Shown one piece after another: positions 1-11,790 of a DNA stretch of 64,000 nt. The stretch is taken from contig VXAI01000021.1 of the NCBI GenBank assembly GCA_013399305.1, positions 5,274,031 to 5,338,030 on the forward strand, written 5' to 3'. The notes under the pieces are model-generated. The model worked only from the letters and a program-made list of their open reading frames with translations, had not been told where the DNA came from and searched no databases. Source of the stretch: Rostratula benghalensis (taxonomy: Eukaryota > Chordata > Aves > Charadriiformes > Rostratulidae). Numbering within the stretch: the first letter of the stretch is position 1; each line of letters opens with the position of its first letter. Both the position numbers and the translations under genes were made by a program.

Positions 1-650
1 CCTGTTGTCCACCAGGACTCCAGGTCTTTTTCCTCAGAGCTGCTCTCCAGTAGGTCAGCCCCCAACCTGTACCAATGCAGGAGGTTATTCCTCCCCAGGT
101 GCAGGACCCTACACTTGCCTTTGTTGAATTTCATCAGGTTCCTCTCTGCCCAACTCTCCAGCCTGTCCAGGTCTCGCTGGAAGGCAGCACAGCCTTCTGA
201 TGGTACTACACCTCTCCTTGTTGGCTCCTCCACCACTTGAGTCAAGAAATTATCATCAATACGCTGGAGGAACCTCCTGGACTGTACATGCCTAGCTGTG
301 TAGCCTTCCCAGTAGATATCAGGGTGACTGAAGTCCCCCATGAGAACTAATGCCTGTGATTGTGAGGCTACTTCGAGCTGTCTGTAAAAGGCCTCAACAA
401 CTTCCCCATTCTGATCAGGTGGCCTGTAATAAACTCCCACAACATTGTCCCTCGTATTAATTCTCACCCACAAGCTCTCAATTCTTTCATCATCTGCCCC
501 CAGGGAGGTCTTTGGGATATCTCCTCACTCTCTATCCATTCCCTAACATTGAGGGCAACACCTCTGCCCGTCCTTCCTCGTCTGTCCCTTCTGAAAAGCT
601 CATAGCCCTCAATAGCCACACTCCAGTCATCCGATTCATCCCACCGGGTT
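1..650 (-). mobile_element. CR1 LINE, internally deleted ORF2 (endonuclease joined to RT C-terminal segment)
   Basis: Read on the minus strand, roughly 640 down to 225 encodes part of a CR1 ORF2 APE-type endonuclease. Recognisable pieces are VGVYYRPPDQ, then ALVLMGDFSHPDIYW, then RIDDNFLTQVVEEPTRRG. From about 220 down to 1 the same frame continues with the segment that normally follows the reverse-transcriptase palm: CAAFQRDLDRLESWAERN, NKGKCRVLHLG and YRLGADLLESSSEEKDL. The whole RT fingers and palm that should lie between them is missing, and the junction near 220 keeps the reading frame. The element is cut by the window edge at its 3' side and has stops or frame breaks toward 650, so it is a dead copy. 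CR1 ORF2 normally nicks target DNA and copies its own RNA into it. The family assignment is secure. The high-coordinate boundary is approximate. Confidence 0.93.
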
Positions 651-2608
651 TTTTATGGTAATCTGTGCTTATGGAGAGATTTTAAATCCATCCCATCAGA
701 GTGAGATTTCTGGTGAAACAAAGGTAAAAAATCCAAAGGTGCAAAAAAGCTTAAGGGACGGGTTTTCTGCACGTGTATCTTGGCTCAGCACAGCCAACTT
801 ATGGCCACCCTGATTTACACCAGCAGAGAGTTCTGCATTGAATTTTAAGACTGAATAAATGAATGTGTTTCACAGTTAACATAGCCTCATGTATAGTACA
901 GCTATTTTTAAGACATCCAAAAAGTGTAGCCTTTCTTGGTGTTGTACCAGAGCAGGAACCTATGTGCACATCCTGTGATCTCCGGCTTGCAATCTTATTG
1001 TGTCTGATGCAGAATTATTAGGTACTGAAATAAACTTCAGCTTTTAATGACTAAATGCCATGCAAGAGGATGCTGGACTTGAAAGCCAGCAGAAAAGCCC
1101 TAGGCTGTTTCAGAATTCAGATTCAAATTATTCAGTTATCTGTACTTCTCTTAGATATCTATAAATATCTACACTCCACGGGGTGCTCATGCAATTTCTG
1201 ATGGTTTACCAGGCTGAAGCCACCTCCTCAACTGTAGGTTAGAGTTGTAACTCCTTGATATCAATGAAAAGGCAAGGGACTTAGTTATGAAGGTCATTTT
1301 TCAACTGAACAGTTAACTGGAGGGCACCACAGAATGAGTTTAGCTCTCTTTTGTCTCACAAATTTTGCAATCAAAGAATATAAACATGAACAAAGCCATT
1401 AAGGAGATCTCTTCTTGCTGAATGCTCTGGAAAAAAAATTTAACTAACTTAATAAGGTAAAAAATTAGAACATTTTCATTAACGCAAAATGTTCTTTTTA
1501 ATTAGGATTTTGCAAGCTAAGTCTCCTAATGAATGAAGGAATAGAACTTCAAAATGATTTGAATTGCTTATTTTTTCCTCTCACTGAGAAGAACAAATGT
1601 AACTTTTTGCAAAATAAATTCAGTTGGTAATTGGAGACTTTCTAATTAACCATTTCATGGCTTGAGTTTTCACAGGTCTATAAAAATGAACGGCTGCTCT
1701 CCTAACTAATCCTGAAGAGCTCTGAGCACTCTAAGAACACAGCCAGTGCAAACCACGCGGATACACTGAGAGTGGGCAGAGGTCTAGGCAATTTACTCCT
1801 GCACAAAGTGGGTGCAAAACAGGTCCAGGGGGTAACCGTTCCCTTTTTAAGGAAGCAGTTACAGGGCACAGATGCTAATGTTTACGGGGACACAAGTATT
1901 GGAGAGACTAATGTAACCACCAGCACCACCTACATGTGCTGTGGCAAGAAATGCCTGATGTGGCTCTGGTGGCTCCTTTGCCATCATCAGTGCTGGGCCC
2001 ACACTGTTCAAGGTACTAAGGAGATGAAAGACAGCTTTTACAGTGATGGTCCTGTGTGAAGGAAAGCTCCTGTGTGACAAGCTATAGCAGCCACAGAGCC
2101 AACACACACTGTCTGTGAGACATAATAAAGCCCTGCCTGATACCAGATGACCAGTAATAGCGTGTGAGACCATCAGCAAATGTGAAGCAAATGAACCCAG
2201 TTGAACACTTTGCATCTGGACACTGCTGGTAGGACCTGGCCACAACGAGGGAAGTGTGGAGGGTATCATTGGGGTTAGTGCCCACCTCTACACACACACA
2301 GCAACTGCAAAAGTCTTTGCATTGGAGCCAAGCTGAACTGATCAGTCCACAGGTGGTGTATAGCACTGTATGAGCCCATTCCACAGACACCAGAGACACA
2401 TGTTCAGCACCACCAACTACCAAGGCTGAGCTCAGGTGAGTGCAACACCTTCCCAAATGCTTCCTGCCCTAATGGTCTCAAGCAAGTCTCTGTCCATGAT
2501 ACACCCACACCCAGCAGGCTGCTTCCCAAGGAAACACATGAGGCAACAGACACTGCTACAAAACATCATCCTGAAATGCCAACAGAAAAAACATAAATTA
2601 TGGGCCAG
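651..2608. other. Non-coding interval, no recognisable gene
   Basis: Mostly AT-rich unique DNA. Around 1750-2460 the sequence is slightly richer in GC and carries overlapping short frames on both strands (95, 136 and 124 codons). None has a recognisable domain, and overlapping frames on both strands are expected by chance in stop-poor DNA. I see no promoter, splice-flanked exon or repeat family that I can name. Confidence 0.6.
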
Positions 2609-2662
2609 AATATCAGGGATTGGAAGGGACCTTAAAAGATCATCTAGTCCGATCCCCCTGTT
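2609..2662 (-). mobile_element. Short CR1 3'-end fragment
   Basis: The stretch contains the phrase ggattggaagggacctt, then gatcatctagtcc, then a C-rich run. That is the reverse complement of the CR1 3' untranslated tail, as also seen at 44.2 kb (minus) and 53.95-54.0 kb (plus) in this window. Only about 50 bp remain, so subfamily and exact ends cannot be given. Confidence 0.75.
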
Positions 2663-4880
2663 TCAGCTGCAGACTAGAAGCAAGTGAGACATGATCACAT
2701 GTGGGGCACTGTGAATGTGATCATGTTACCCCAGATAGACTTTTTTTTATTTGTCTGATGCCATTCTTGGGCCAGGAAAGGATACACAAGGCTGAGACTT
2801 AGTTGGCCCCATTCCTTTTTGCACCACAAAGGTATATATAAGTAGCTGAAACTGGCTTCAGTGGAACTTTACATCAGCTGAAAATCTGCTCCAGATACCC
2901 TGCAGGGGAAGAGTATCTGCCCCACGTGTGCAGGATTCATGCAGGCCTGGGATGCTGGAAACCCAATTGCAGGAAACAGTGCACTGGCCTTTGCTCTAGG
3001 TGCTCCTGGGTGGCAGGGGGTATTTCTACTTGTTTTCTCTCATTCTTTTCTTTGTTTATTTTTGTGCATAGGCTTATGGCTGGGTGCTTTTCAAAACCAC
3101 AAATACCTCTAGCCAGAGAGCACACATCCCATGTAGCACAGCGGAGCGCAGGGCTGGCTGCAGAGCCCTTTTTGTATTCCTTGTGCACTGGGCAGGGATT
3201 TTTTCATTTCATGCATCATCCATAACTTGCTGCAGCGATTCCAAAAATCTCTACCACGCTCACATGAATACGAATAATTTAAATTCACATTTTTGCTTTT
3301 GGAAATTTATCATCATAGGTGTTGGGCTCATAAAGCAACTGTATTTCTGAAATTTCTTACAGAATAATCAAGTGATGGCACTGCCCAACAAAAAAGCCTA
3401 ATCCCATTGGTATCATACAGGCATTTTGAGCTCTGACTCCATCTCACAAGAAGGTCAGCTACTGACAAAAATCTGTCACTATTACTGTTCACTCTACTCT
3501 TTTTTCTTTGATGCTTCTTTATATAGACTAATTTAATAAGCAATTAAAAAACAAAGCAGCTGTTGCTCAGAGTATGGGCAGGTATCTTTTCTCTACCAAT
3601 GGCCAGAAGGAAATGTTTTGGAGGAGCTTACATGAAATGTTGCTGTGGACAGTTGGCTTGGAGTGGACATAATTGCTTAGTCCCCACTGGATTTTGGCCA
3701 AAGAACACGGTGTTGCATTTCTTAAACATAACTGTGGATACAGGTGTTTAATCCTCCATGACCTCAGAGAAACCACCGCATTTCAGAAAAAGCATAACTT
3801 TGCCATAAGCAATGAGTTCCACAGTTTCCCCATTTTAAAGGCATCATCAGCCTTTGAAAAACAAAAGTGACTCTCATCTCCTATTGCTGGGGCCAGGGCA
3901 GCTGACAGGAATGCCCAGATCACAAGACAGCTCTCACAAAAGCCCCTGAAAGCTGATGCTTCGTGAGCTGGTGCTTCCCCAAATCCTTGCGCTTCTGCAG
4001 CTCCTGTGTGCGCACAGTAACTTTAGCAGCATGGCAATGTCAAAGCTCTGTGCTTGCCACTGCCTCTACCACTGCTCCATAGCACATGGGCTGTGGAAGG
4101 AGAATTTGATCTATATTTTGCACTATAAACACTTTTTTTTGCAACTGAGATTACTCCCTTCCCCAGCATGTATATCTCTATTACTTTCAACTGATGGATA
4201 CAATGCGGTGCTTCCCCACCCAGTAACACTTAGAGGAAAAAAGTGAGAAGCTAGAAAAGACCTGAAGGGAAGAAATGAATTGCAGTGGTTTTCCTGTTGA
4301 GTTCTCACCTGGCAGAGGGTCTGCTTGGGATTCCAGAAACTGGGCACACCAGCTCCTCAAAAGATGCTGAAGAAGTTTACCCTAATAGCTAAACTAATCT
4401 TGTAATTACAAGTTCAAGCAACAAAGTCTCCATTGGAAAAAAAAAGATACACTCCTAAAAGCTTTTCAGGAAGACAGGCAACATTATTTGTCACCCCAGC
4501 TGAAAGCTTAACTCAAGTTTGAACTCTGTTCTTGCTTTCTTAGCAGAACGTAGAAATTTTTTCCTGTTACCAACCCTGCTGGTGGTAGGGGTGGAGCATC
4601 CTTGGGTACCGTTCAAGCTGCCCAAAGGAGTTTGTCACAAAGTGCACTGTAACTCCTGCTGGCCAGGCACCAATGCTGCCTGCTGCCTCAAGGAGTTTTA
4701 TCTAAAAATAGAAGCTGCTTAAGAAAAATGACCACTTCTTTCGAAGAACAGTCAGTTTCTCTCTGAATCAATTTAAGCTCGAGCACATCAATGAGACAGA
4801 GCTTGACCTAAAGAGCTCCAAAGAAATCAAGACCTAGGGTAAAGGTGTGTCTGTAATATGGAAGAAGATAAGGAGACTAT
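2663..4880. other. Non-coding interval
   Basis: Only short unsupported frames on both strands, none with a known domain. It contains the small old-repeat fragment listed at 2853-2893. No other structure is evident. Confidence 0.55.
2853..2893. repeat. Fragment of old amniote palindromic repeat
   Basis: The order ggcttcagtgga, ctttacatcagctgaaaatctg resembles the half-palindrome 'cttcagtgga...ttacaccag...aatctg' that recurs in archosaur and turtle DNA. The same type of sequence appears at 9914-9995. Short and diverged, so tentative. Confidence 0.33.
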
Positions 4881-4954
4881 GGGCTTGATCTAAAGGCCAT
4901 TAGGTCAGTGGCAGGCTTTAATATTGATGTAAATGGGTTTTGGAACAGGCCATG
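4881..4954. repeat. Old palindromic (MITE-like) repeat
   Basis: The left arm begins gggcttgatctaaaggccat and the right arm ends aaatgggttttggaacaggcc. The right arm read in reverse complement aligns with the left arm over about 29 bases with roughly two thirds identity, around a short centre. This is the layout of the widespread archosaur/turtle repeat with arms resembling 'gggcctgatccaaagcccattgaagtcaatgg'. It is probably a remnant of a non-autonomous DNA transposon, though its class is my inference. Confidence 0.5.
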
Positions 4955-7900
4955 CTAGAGAAAAAAGCACCCCTTTATAAAAATAAGCAGCCATTAGAAA
5001 TGGCCTAGAAGTTAAGCGATTTTTTTACAGGCAAAACTTCCTTCCATTTTTTCCAGTATCTCAGCAAATGATTGGGCCATTTGGTTCCATGAACAAGCAG
5101 GCACCAGGCTGTCACCTTATTCTGAGTGAGGACCCAGAGGTCAGAAGACTCTGTACCAGGAGCTGAGGTTCACAGCAGTACATGGGTGTAGTTTGCACAA
5201 GCTGTTTCCACAGCTAAAACATGAGACTCTCTGGTCCAGTTGTGCTTGCTGCACATTTAGGTGCTTCATTAGCACAGCTGGGCACCCAGTTAGCAACACT
5301 GCCCCCCTGAATTACTCCATTTTGCATGAGCAACTGCAAGAATCCATTCCCAGCTCACCGTCGAGCAGTGGTGGTTCGAGTAACAGGAGAGGAGATGGGT
5401 GGTGGTTGTGAATACTAAACCCCCACCCACCCCACCTACCTCAAGCTGCTGCTTGCCAGCAGGTGTAAAGGCATTTTTTGAGTCAGGTATAATAGTCATT
5501 AAGTTGGGGAGAAAATGCAAATATTTACTCCTTAATGATGAGACAAAAAATACAACCATAATCCTCACCCTCTCTGGCCCATGCTGAATATTCCTTGCTG
5601 AAACTGTTAAACAGCCAAGGTTGCTCCATTGACAAGATATGAAAGAGCAAATGTTCTGTAACTGAATACCATGTGCCTCAGCACAAAGAAAAATAGCACA
5701 ATTCTTTCAGAGACAAAAAAAAAAAAAAAAGGATATACTAAGAGAGTGTTGTTAAACTAGCTTAAACAATGAGAAGAGAGGGAATATTCAAGTCACCCTG
5801 TTGGCTACACTATAATTGGCTTGTTAGGAAAATGTGCACACATGTGAAGGAAACAGGGGAGCACAAAACCTGGCAGAACAGCACAGAGTTCCACACATCT
5901 TACAGACACTGCTGCCTAAATGCAGGAGTTGATGATGGGACAGAAAGTGTGCTTGTGAGCCTTGATAACTAGTGTATGTAGCTGCATCCAACTGCCCCCA
6001 CAATTTGCAATTCAGGTTCTCTTGTGCATGGTTTTTCCCGTGCCAGTCAACAGGCACAATTCCTTTGTGACCCTGGCAGGAATTGTGTCTAGCTGTGAGA
6101 TAGCTGCATCGTGCTTTCTGCCTTGGGAGCTGCTGGTTTGCCTTAAAGTATTAGAGCAGCGTTATATTGATTACTGCCTGATATTTGCAGGTCTACAAAA
6201 TGTCCAAGGAGACATAGGAAAGTTTAGAGACTTTTAATTTGTTGTACCAAAGCTTTTCTGATGGTCCCAGAAGATTACACATTTATGAAGAAGGGCAGCA
6301 ACAATAAAAGCTTATTGTTTGCACTCAGCCAAACTTCATGGATTTTTTAAGTATGACAAAAGAGAAAATGAGTTACACAGATTTTCAATAACTTGAACAC
6401 CAATCTTTGCTGTCCAAAGGGAATTACTCCAGTGTTCTTTCTTTGTCTACCTTGGCCTGGCTTTAAGGGTTTATCCTTGTAAACGACATCAGTAGTTACA
6501 GTTAACAGGTCCAAATGAAGCTGTGGGGCTGAGATCCCTCTTGTCTTGATGTGCCAGATGCTCCAGGGAGAAGACTAAAGATAGCAAGAGAAACTTTGTC
6601 AAGGTAGACTCACCGTGGAAGATAGGAGCACGTAGTGCTCATAGCCCTTCCCTTCGCTTGAATGACAAATCAGAGGTATCAAGAGGATTCTCTCATCAGA
6701 GGGCAATGGCACAAAGTGAGATTAAGGTAGCAAGCCATTTTGCTTTTATGTGTTCAGCTAAAGAACAAGGTCAAAGACATAAGGTCTTAAAACTTTTAAT
6801 TAAGTGACAGTGGAATTATTTGCTTGCTCCTGGATTACATGGATGGAATCCAGCATGAAACCAGCTATTTGACATTTCCTTGTTTTCTCCTCTTCTTTGT
6901 TAAGCGCACACAATAAATTGTTTTCAGGTACCAACTTGCCATAGCTACTGACAGTGATGCAAGATGCTTCTAAAATCTTCCCCACTCCCTGCTTTACTGA
7001 AACATCAGAAAGGCATTAAAGCAAGAAAAAAGAGGCATTACTGCAAGGTGGCTACAGAAAGGTATGTTGCAAATTGGGGTGGGGGATAAACATAAGGCAA
7101 GTACAGGTATTTTCTTTGAGAGCCATTCATAATCAGTCTTACATCACCGGAAAACAATGGATCATAAAAGGCCTCCTATGCAGTCCCTATGCAACAGAGT
7201 TTGAGTAGCACCTTGCTTGGCAAAACTGATGCATGAACAAGTGCTGTGGATGGAAATATTTGACATGGTTATGTTTCAGCTGCAATTCAAAATTTATTAA
7301 TGATTTGAGGCAAATCAAGGCAGCATCTTAATCATTAACTGATTTAAGGATTTGCAAGATGACTTAACAAAATAATTGAAACGACCGGATTCACACTAAC
7401 ATACTAAAAGGTATCCCAAACTAGTACATATGCATATGAGCACAAACATACAAACACACCACTCAAGGGGTCACACACACACCCAGACCTGAGTTTCTAA
7501 CTGTTAGGACAAAAGATCCCTTCGCAGCAGGTGACTCCAGTAAGCTGATGGGTGCCCTTTTTAACTCCTTACGCATGCACAGACAAATCAACAGAAAGTA
7601 CTTGCATCCAGTAATGTATAAGATCACTGACACTCATAAGAGCTCATGTGTATATTAGGGACACATGGATAGAAAGGTGGATGAGAGACAGCCCAGCCTA
7701 TATGAAAAATTTCCTTCTTCTCAAGTTTGGAGTAAATACTCACAATGAATCAACATTCCTCAGTAGACGATGACTGAGACTCAAGGAGAGTTGGCTCATC
7801 CTGGCCTTTTAATCCTTGAGGTGTATGCCTGAGCCATATCCCAACGCAGGGGAGATGCTGGTCACAGCCCACTCTGATCCAGAAAAGCTCAAAGCATCTT

Positions 7901-8605
7901 GCTAGAATCACTACTTATTGGATCTGAGACAATTAACTTTCTTCAGGTACTTTTCCACTCCAGCCCAACTTGGACAAGAGCTTTATGGTTTGCCATAAAG
8001 TTCTAGTCCATTGTATCTAGACCATTGTATGGTTACGTGGCCCAATCTGGGGGGGAAATCACACTAAGCACCAAGAGGCCAAAAGAAGGTGAAGGGAGTT
8101 GAACTACCACAATGATCACATCAGGTGGCTCTGAAGGGTCAGACTGGTCCATGGGCATGGAGTCCTGGTTATGTGGTGCAGCAAAAGCAGGCCCCACAGC
8201 CAGGAAACAGAGCATAAAATGCATGGCCATGGGAAGAATTCAACTAAAATGTGATTTAAAGAAAGAGTAGTGTTTTGGTTTCTGAGCCCTTTACTTTATT
8301 TTTATTTGTTTTTATGCTCCTGTAAGTAAAATCAACAACTTCTTTTTTCCCAATAAACTGAAATTTTGCAGACCATTAATCCATAATATGGACAAAAGCC
8401 TTCGGGTGCATGTGTAACCAAATGAAAAATGGTCAGTCTGGTTCTTCCAGGAAAGCTGATGCTTCACACGAACGGTAAAGATTTTCCAACAAGCAGCAGT
8501 ACACGTGTTTCAGTGCAGACCCACAGTGGCTGTGTCAGCGTGGTAGAGGGTAATGGCTGTGAATACCATTTATGCACACTTAACTACCATTTAGTTAATG
8601 TTTAT
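4955..8605. other. Non-coding interval
   Basis: AT-rich unique DNA with short frames only. The single simple-sequence feature of note is an A16 run at 5715-5730. A 65-codon minus-strand frame at 8033-8230 starts with a signal-peptide-like segment and is discussed among the findings. I do not call it a gene. Confidence 0.55.
5715..5730. repeat. Poly(A) homopolymer, 16 bases
   Basis: Uninterrupted run of A. No retroposed body is recognisable upstream and no target-site duplication is obvious, so I cannot tie it to a SINE or processed pseudogene. Confidence 0.9.
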
Positions 8606-8668
8606 GCAGCATTTTGAAAATGCAAAGTGCTATAAAGTTGCCAAGTGTTATTATTATTAATAATAATC
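8606..8668 (+). repeat. Possible old SINE/L2-type 3' tail with TTA repeat
   Basis: A stretch reading 'gcattttgaaaatgcaaagtgctataaagttgcc...' ends in the simple repeat ttattattattaataataat (8648-8667). Ancient MIR/L2-related SINEs of amniotes commonly end with 'aagtgctatataaat...' followed by (TTA)n. The TTA part flips to AAT and so forms a small inverted repeat. The simple repeat is certain. The SINE assignment is tentative. Confidence 0.4.
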
Positions 8669-9913
8669 CAAGTGATAAATATGACTCAAAATTCTATACT
8701 CTATCCTTGTCCTTCATGTCAAAGGGATGTTTGCACATATAATAGCGACTGCAATTCAGCAAGACACTTACAGTGTGTGTGTTACTTAGAGTTCATGAGT
8801 TTTACACATGAGGAAATAAAGGACTAACTGGTTTCTCTCCAAGTCTACTGAGTGTTACAAAAATACAAATTAAGATGGAATATTATGTTAAAATCCTGCT
8901 TTTAAAAATGCTGGATCAGAGCTCTGCTGTAACATTTAAAGGCCTATTTAGCAAGACATGCAGGTCAACATGTATTAATAAAATGTGTTTTCTTCTAAAC
9001 AAATGTAAAAGAGGGCACAGAAAAGTACTTGAAGTCATCGAGACACAGGTATCTGCTGTCTGCTGTTTCCACTGCACCCACCAATACAGCAGCTGGCTGT
9101 CCATACTCAGACCATCCAAGCCCCCAAACCTGTTCCCTCTCCCTTCTCCCTTGGAGAAGGCCTACGAACCACACAGCCTGCCATCACAGAAATAATTATC
9201 CCCTCAGTGATTTTCCTGTTTCTCTAAACTACTTCACTTCTATTTGCAACTGTGGCACCAAGTCATAAAGGCAGATAGGAACCACCCCACAAGCCACTAA
9301 GGCTCCACGACATGGGTCCACTGTGCATGCTTGCCATCACAGCAGATTACACTTAACTGCATTAGACCTCACTGGGGAAAATAATCTGTCACCCATTGCC
9401 TTTGGTCTCTCCTTTTATAGTCACAAAGAAATATTCTGGTGTTCTCAGAAAAGTGACAATTATTTCAAAGATATGATCCCCTTGTGAGGAAGTTCTAATT
9501 ACTTAGCAAGGATATCTTTTTTCCCATGTGTTTTTCTCAGGTTTGGAGCAGCCTTTGCAATCACAGTGGCTTCACCACCGAGAATGAATGCCAAGTTACT
9601 TCTCTGAGAGAAGGATCTGCCATTCACCCCAGTGGAAAACCAGAAGGAAAAAACCAGTTTTCTAAACCAAGACCTTTTAAGTATCTTCATTCATTTCACT
9701 AAAGTAGATTTTCCAGAGAGTTCGGCTCCCATTCCTGTATTCTGTTGCAGTGGCTGGATGCTGAGCTCTTGTATGCTTAGTCCAGCTCTTAAGACTAGGG
9801 ACACAAGTAGAGAACATATGGCTAAATCCCCGCCATTGAAGGCTTTCTCTAAGACTTAAAAAAATAACTTAGTTTAAAAAAGGAAAATGAGGAAAAAAAA
9901 ATCCCACAGAGAC
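8669..9913. other. Non-coding interval
   Basis: Contains three overlapping small frames (8875-9195 plus, 8916-9119 minus, 9029-9268 plus) without recognisable domains. A stretch near 8795-8825 faintly resembles a reversed MIR core, too weak to annotate. Confidence 0.5.
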
Positions 9914-9995
9914 AGCCTGATCTTATACTTGCTCACACTGGTATAAATCAAGAATAGCCGCATGGACTTTGTAGGACTTACACAAGTATAAAATT
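9914..9995. repeat. Old palindromic repeat of the archosaur/turtle type
   Basis: The order is 'agcctgatcttatacttg', 'ctcacactggtataaatc', then 'ggacttacacaagtataaaa'. It matches the layout of a repeat whose halves read roughly 'gcctgattct...cactggtgtaaatc' and its partner. The two halves are partly complementary around a centre near 9955. Same class as the fragments at 2853, 50428 and 51224. Diverged, so boundaries are approximate. Confidence 0.48.
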
Positions 9996-10439
9996 GCTAG
10001 AAATGAAAGGTTCACATTTCCTAACTTCAGCAGTTGGTTAAGTATTCTTTAAATAGCTTCATTAATAAATACTTTTAAAAAAGGGGGAAAAAAGCATTCT
10101 CCCTCCCCCAGTACTAATTGCTAGTGCTCAGATTTAATCTTCAGCATTTATTGTGCTTCACCAAATCCCTAATAATCACCCCAGAAGACTCCTTAACATT
10201 GTTGTATAATGGGAAACAAGGGCAGGGTATTACTTTTTCATGTACAAAGATGTTTCATCAGGAGGCCAGATTTCTTCTATGCAGCTAAAGTACATAGAGC
10301 CTGACACTTTTAATTTCTTCCGTAATTGTGTCACGAGAGGGGGTTATGTGGCTGTGCCTCTTTGCTGAATTCCAAGAGGCTCAATGCTATTCCCATGGTC
10401 ATCGCCTCCTGCCTCTACTTTAAAATAATGAAGATTTGG

Positions 10440-11790
10440 GCTGAAATAAATTTGAAGATATCAAATAAGGACCCCTTGAGTTCCAGGGAAAGAAAATAAA
10501 GCAGCTTTTATTAAACTTGTTATGAGACCTTTCATGACCACTATTCTCGCTGTTCTCTTTGCTCAAAGCCTTTAGAGAATGGTCTCACTTTAGCCTAAAC
10601 TCAGCTCTTTCTCAGCTCTCTAAGCCTCTGTAAAATTGAAGGACATTCACTCCAACACACATCTTTAATAACTCAGTATGATTTAAACTTTCAATCTGCA
10701 TTCCTGATTTCTGTAATAATTGAAAGGAATGCATTAGCAGCAGAAAAAAAAAACCCACTTTTGCTTCATAAACTTTACCTTCATTGCCTCAGATTTTCAG
10801 TAGTTCTCAATATGTAAGTTTAATGGCGTGACCCTAACAAGAAACGATCAGCAAATGAAACGAACCAGTGTGTAGCTGCTCCACACGGCTACAAGTGTCA
10901 GCTGTGGCCTGCCTGCCATTAATTTTATTGTAACTCATTTCTTCAGGTTGAGTACAGCACGATTTAATGTTCCCATTCTCCCATTCCTGTTCTGCATGAC
11001 AAATTGTTTTAATAAACATAAACCGGGTAATAATAAAGTAATAATAAGCCTAGCACTCACCTTATATCACTGCAGTTAAATTCTCCCACAAGCCAGTGCT
11101 GGTTACAGTGACAATTACAGTTGGGCCAATCCGCAGCCAGGCAAGCACAATGGACAGATTTAATATCGTTTGTAAATATGATTAGTGTGCTGTCATGTTA
11201 TTGCAGCCTGGTATTTACATTTCTCTCTGGGGTTATTCACTACACCAAATCAACATTAAATAGTGCTCCCTTCTCTTCCCCTTAAATCAAATATACCTTT
11301 CTTTGTGCTCCACTCAGAAGTTAATGAAGAAAATGGCATCGATTGTTAATATTCAGGGATCAATCAGTGCTTTACATACCTCTCTTTTTTAAACAGATGT
11401 ACATCTGTCTGTATAACCCTGGAAGATTTCTTTCGAAATTCATAATCTCCCCCCTTCCTCCTCCCCCTCCACATACACCCTTTAACATCAACACTCGTCT
11501 GCTTACTCTCTTATGAAAAATGTTCAAATAATGAATGGTTGTTGTTTACAGAAGTAATTTCATGCTACATTTCCATTATTGCCTGGATTTGTTTAGCTTC
11601 TCAAGCTTCCCCATTTCCCTGCAATGAACTTTTAAGGAAATATAACCAGCTTTCACTGTTTATGCCATTATGTTTATAATAGAAGCTGCTCTCATTTGTG
11701 ACATATTGCAACACTTCATAACTGTGTGCAAATAAGCATCCTTAAACTTGTTAAGGTCAATTAATCATTGTACAAAAGCTTTTTTAGCCA
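10440..11790. promoter_or_regulatory. Candidate conserved non-coding block (possible enhancer cluster)
   Basis: About 1.35 kb with no recognised repeat and no long frame. It is dense in homeodomain-type TAAT/ATTA words, SOX-type words such as acaatgg (near 11150) and AT-rich runs interrupted by well-formed mixed sequence. It also contains the 16-bp perfect E-box palindrome at 11393-11408. Such texture is typical of vertebrate developmental conserved elements, but I cannot align it to another species. This is inference from composition and motifs only. A plain intronic stretch is the alternative. Confidence 0.3.
11393..11408. promoter_or_regulatory. 16-bp perfect palindrome with two E-boxes
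   Basis: acagatgtacatctgt is exactly its own reverse complement. It carries CAGATG and CATCTG, the bHLH E-box in both orientations, separated by two bases. CAGATG is the form preferred by proneural bHLH factors such as the NeuroD and Atoh families. The palindrome is directly visible. Binding is inferred. Confidence 0.45.

Noticed and set aside
1772..2456. Cluster of ORFs of 95, 124 and 136 codons
   Set aside because: The frames contradict each other, no domain is recognised, and there is no repeat or retroviral signature to explain them.
3760..3870. MIR SINE core near gagttccacagtttccccat
   Set aside because: Only one short phrase matches and the order of neighbouring MIR parts is not found.
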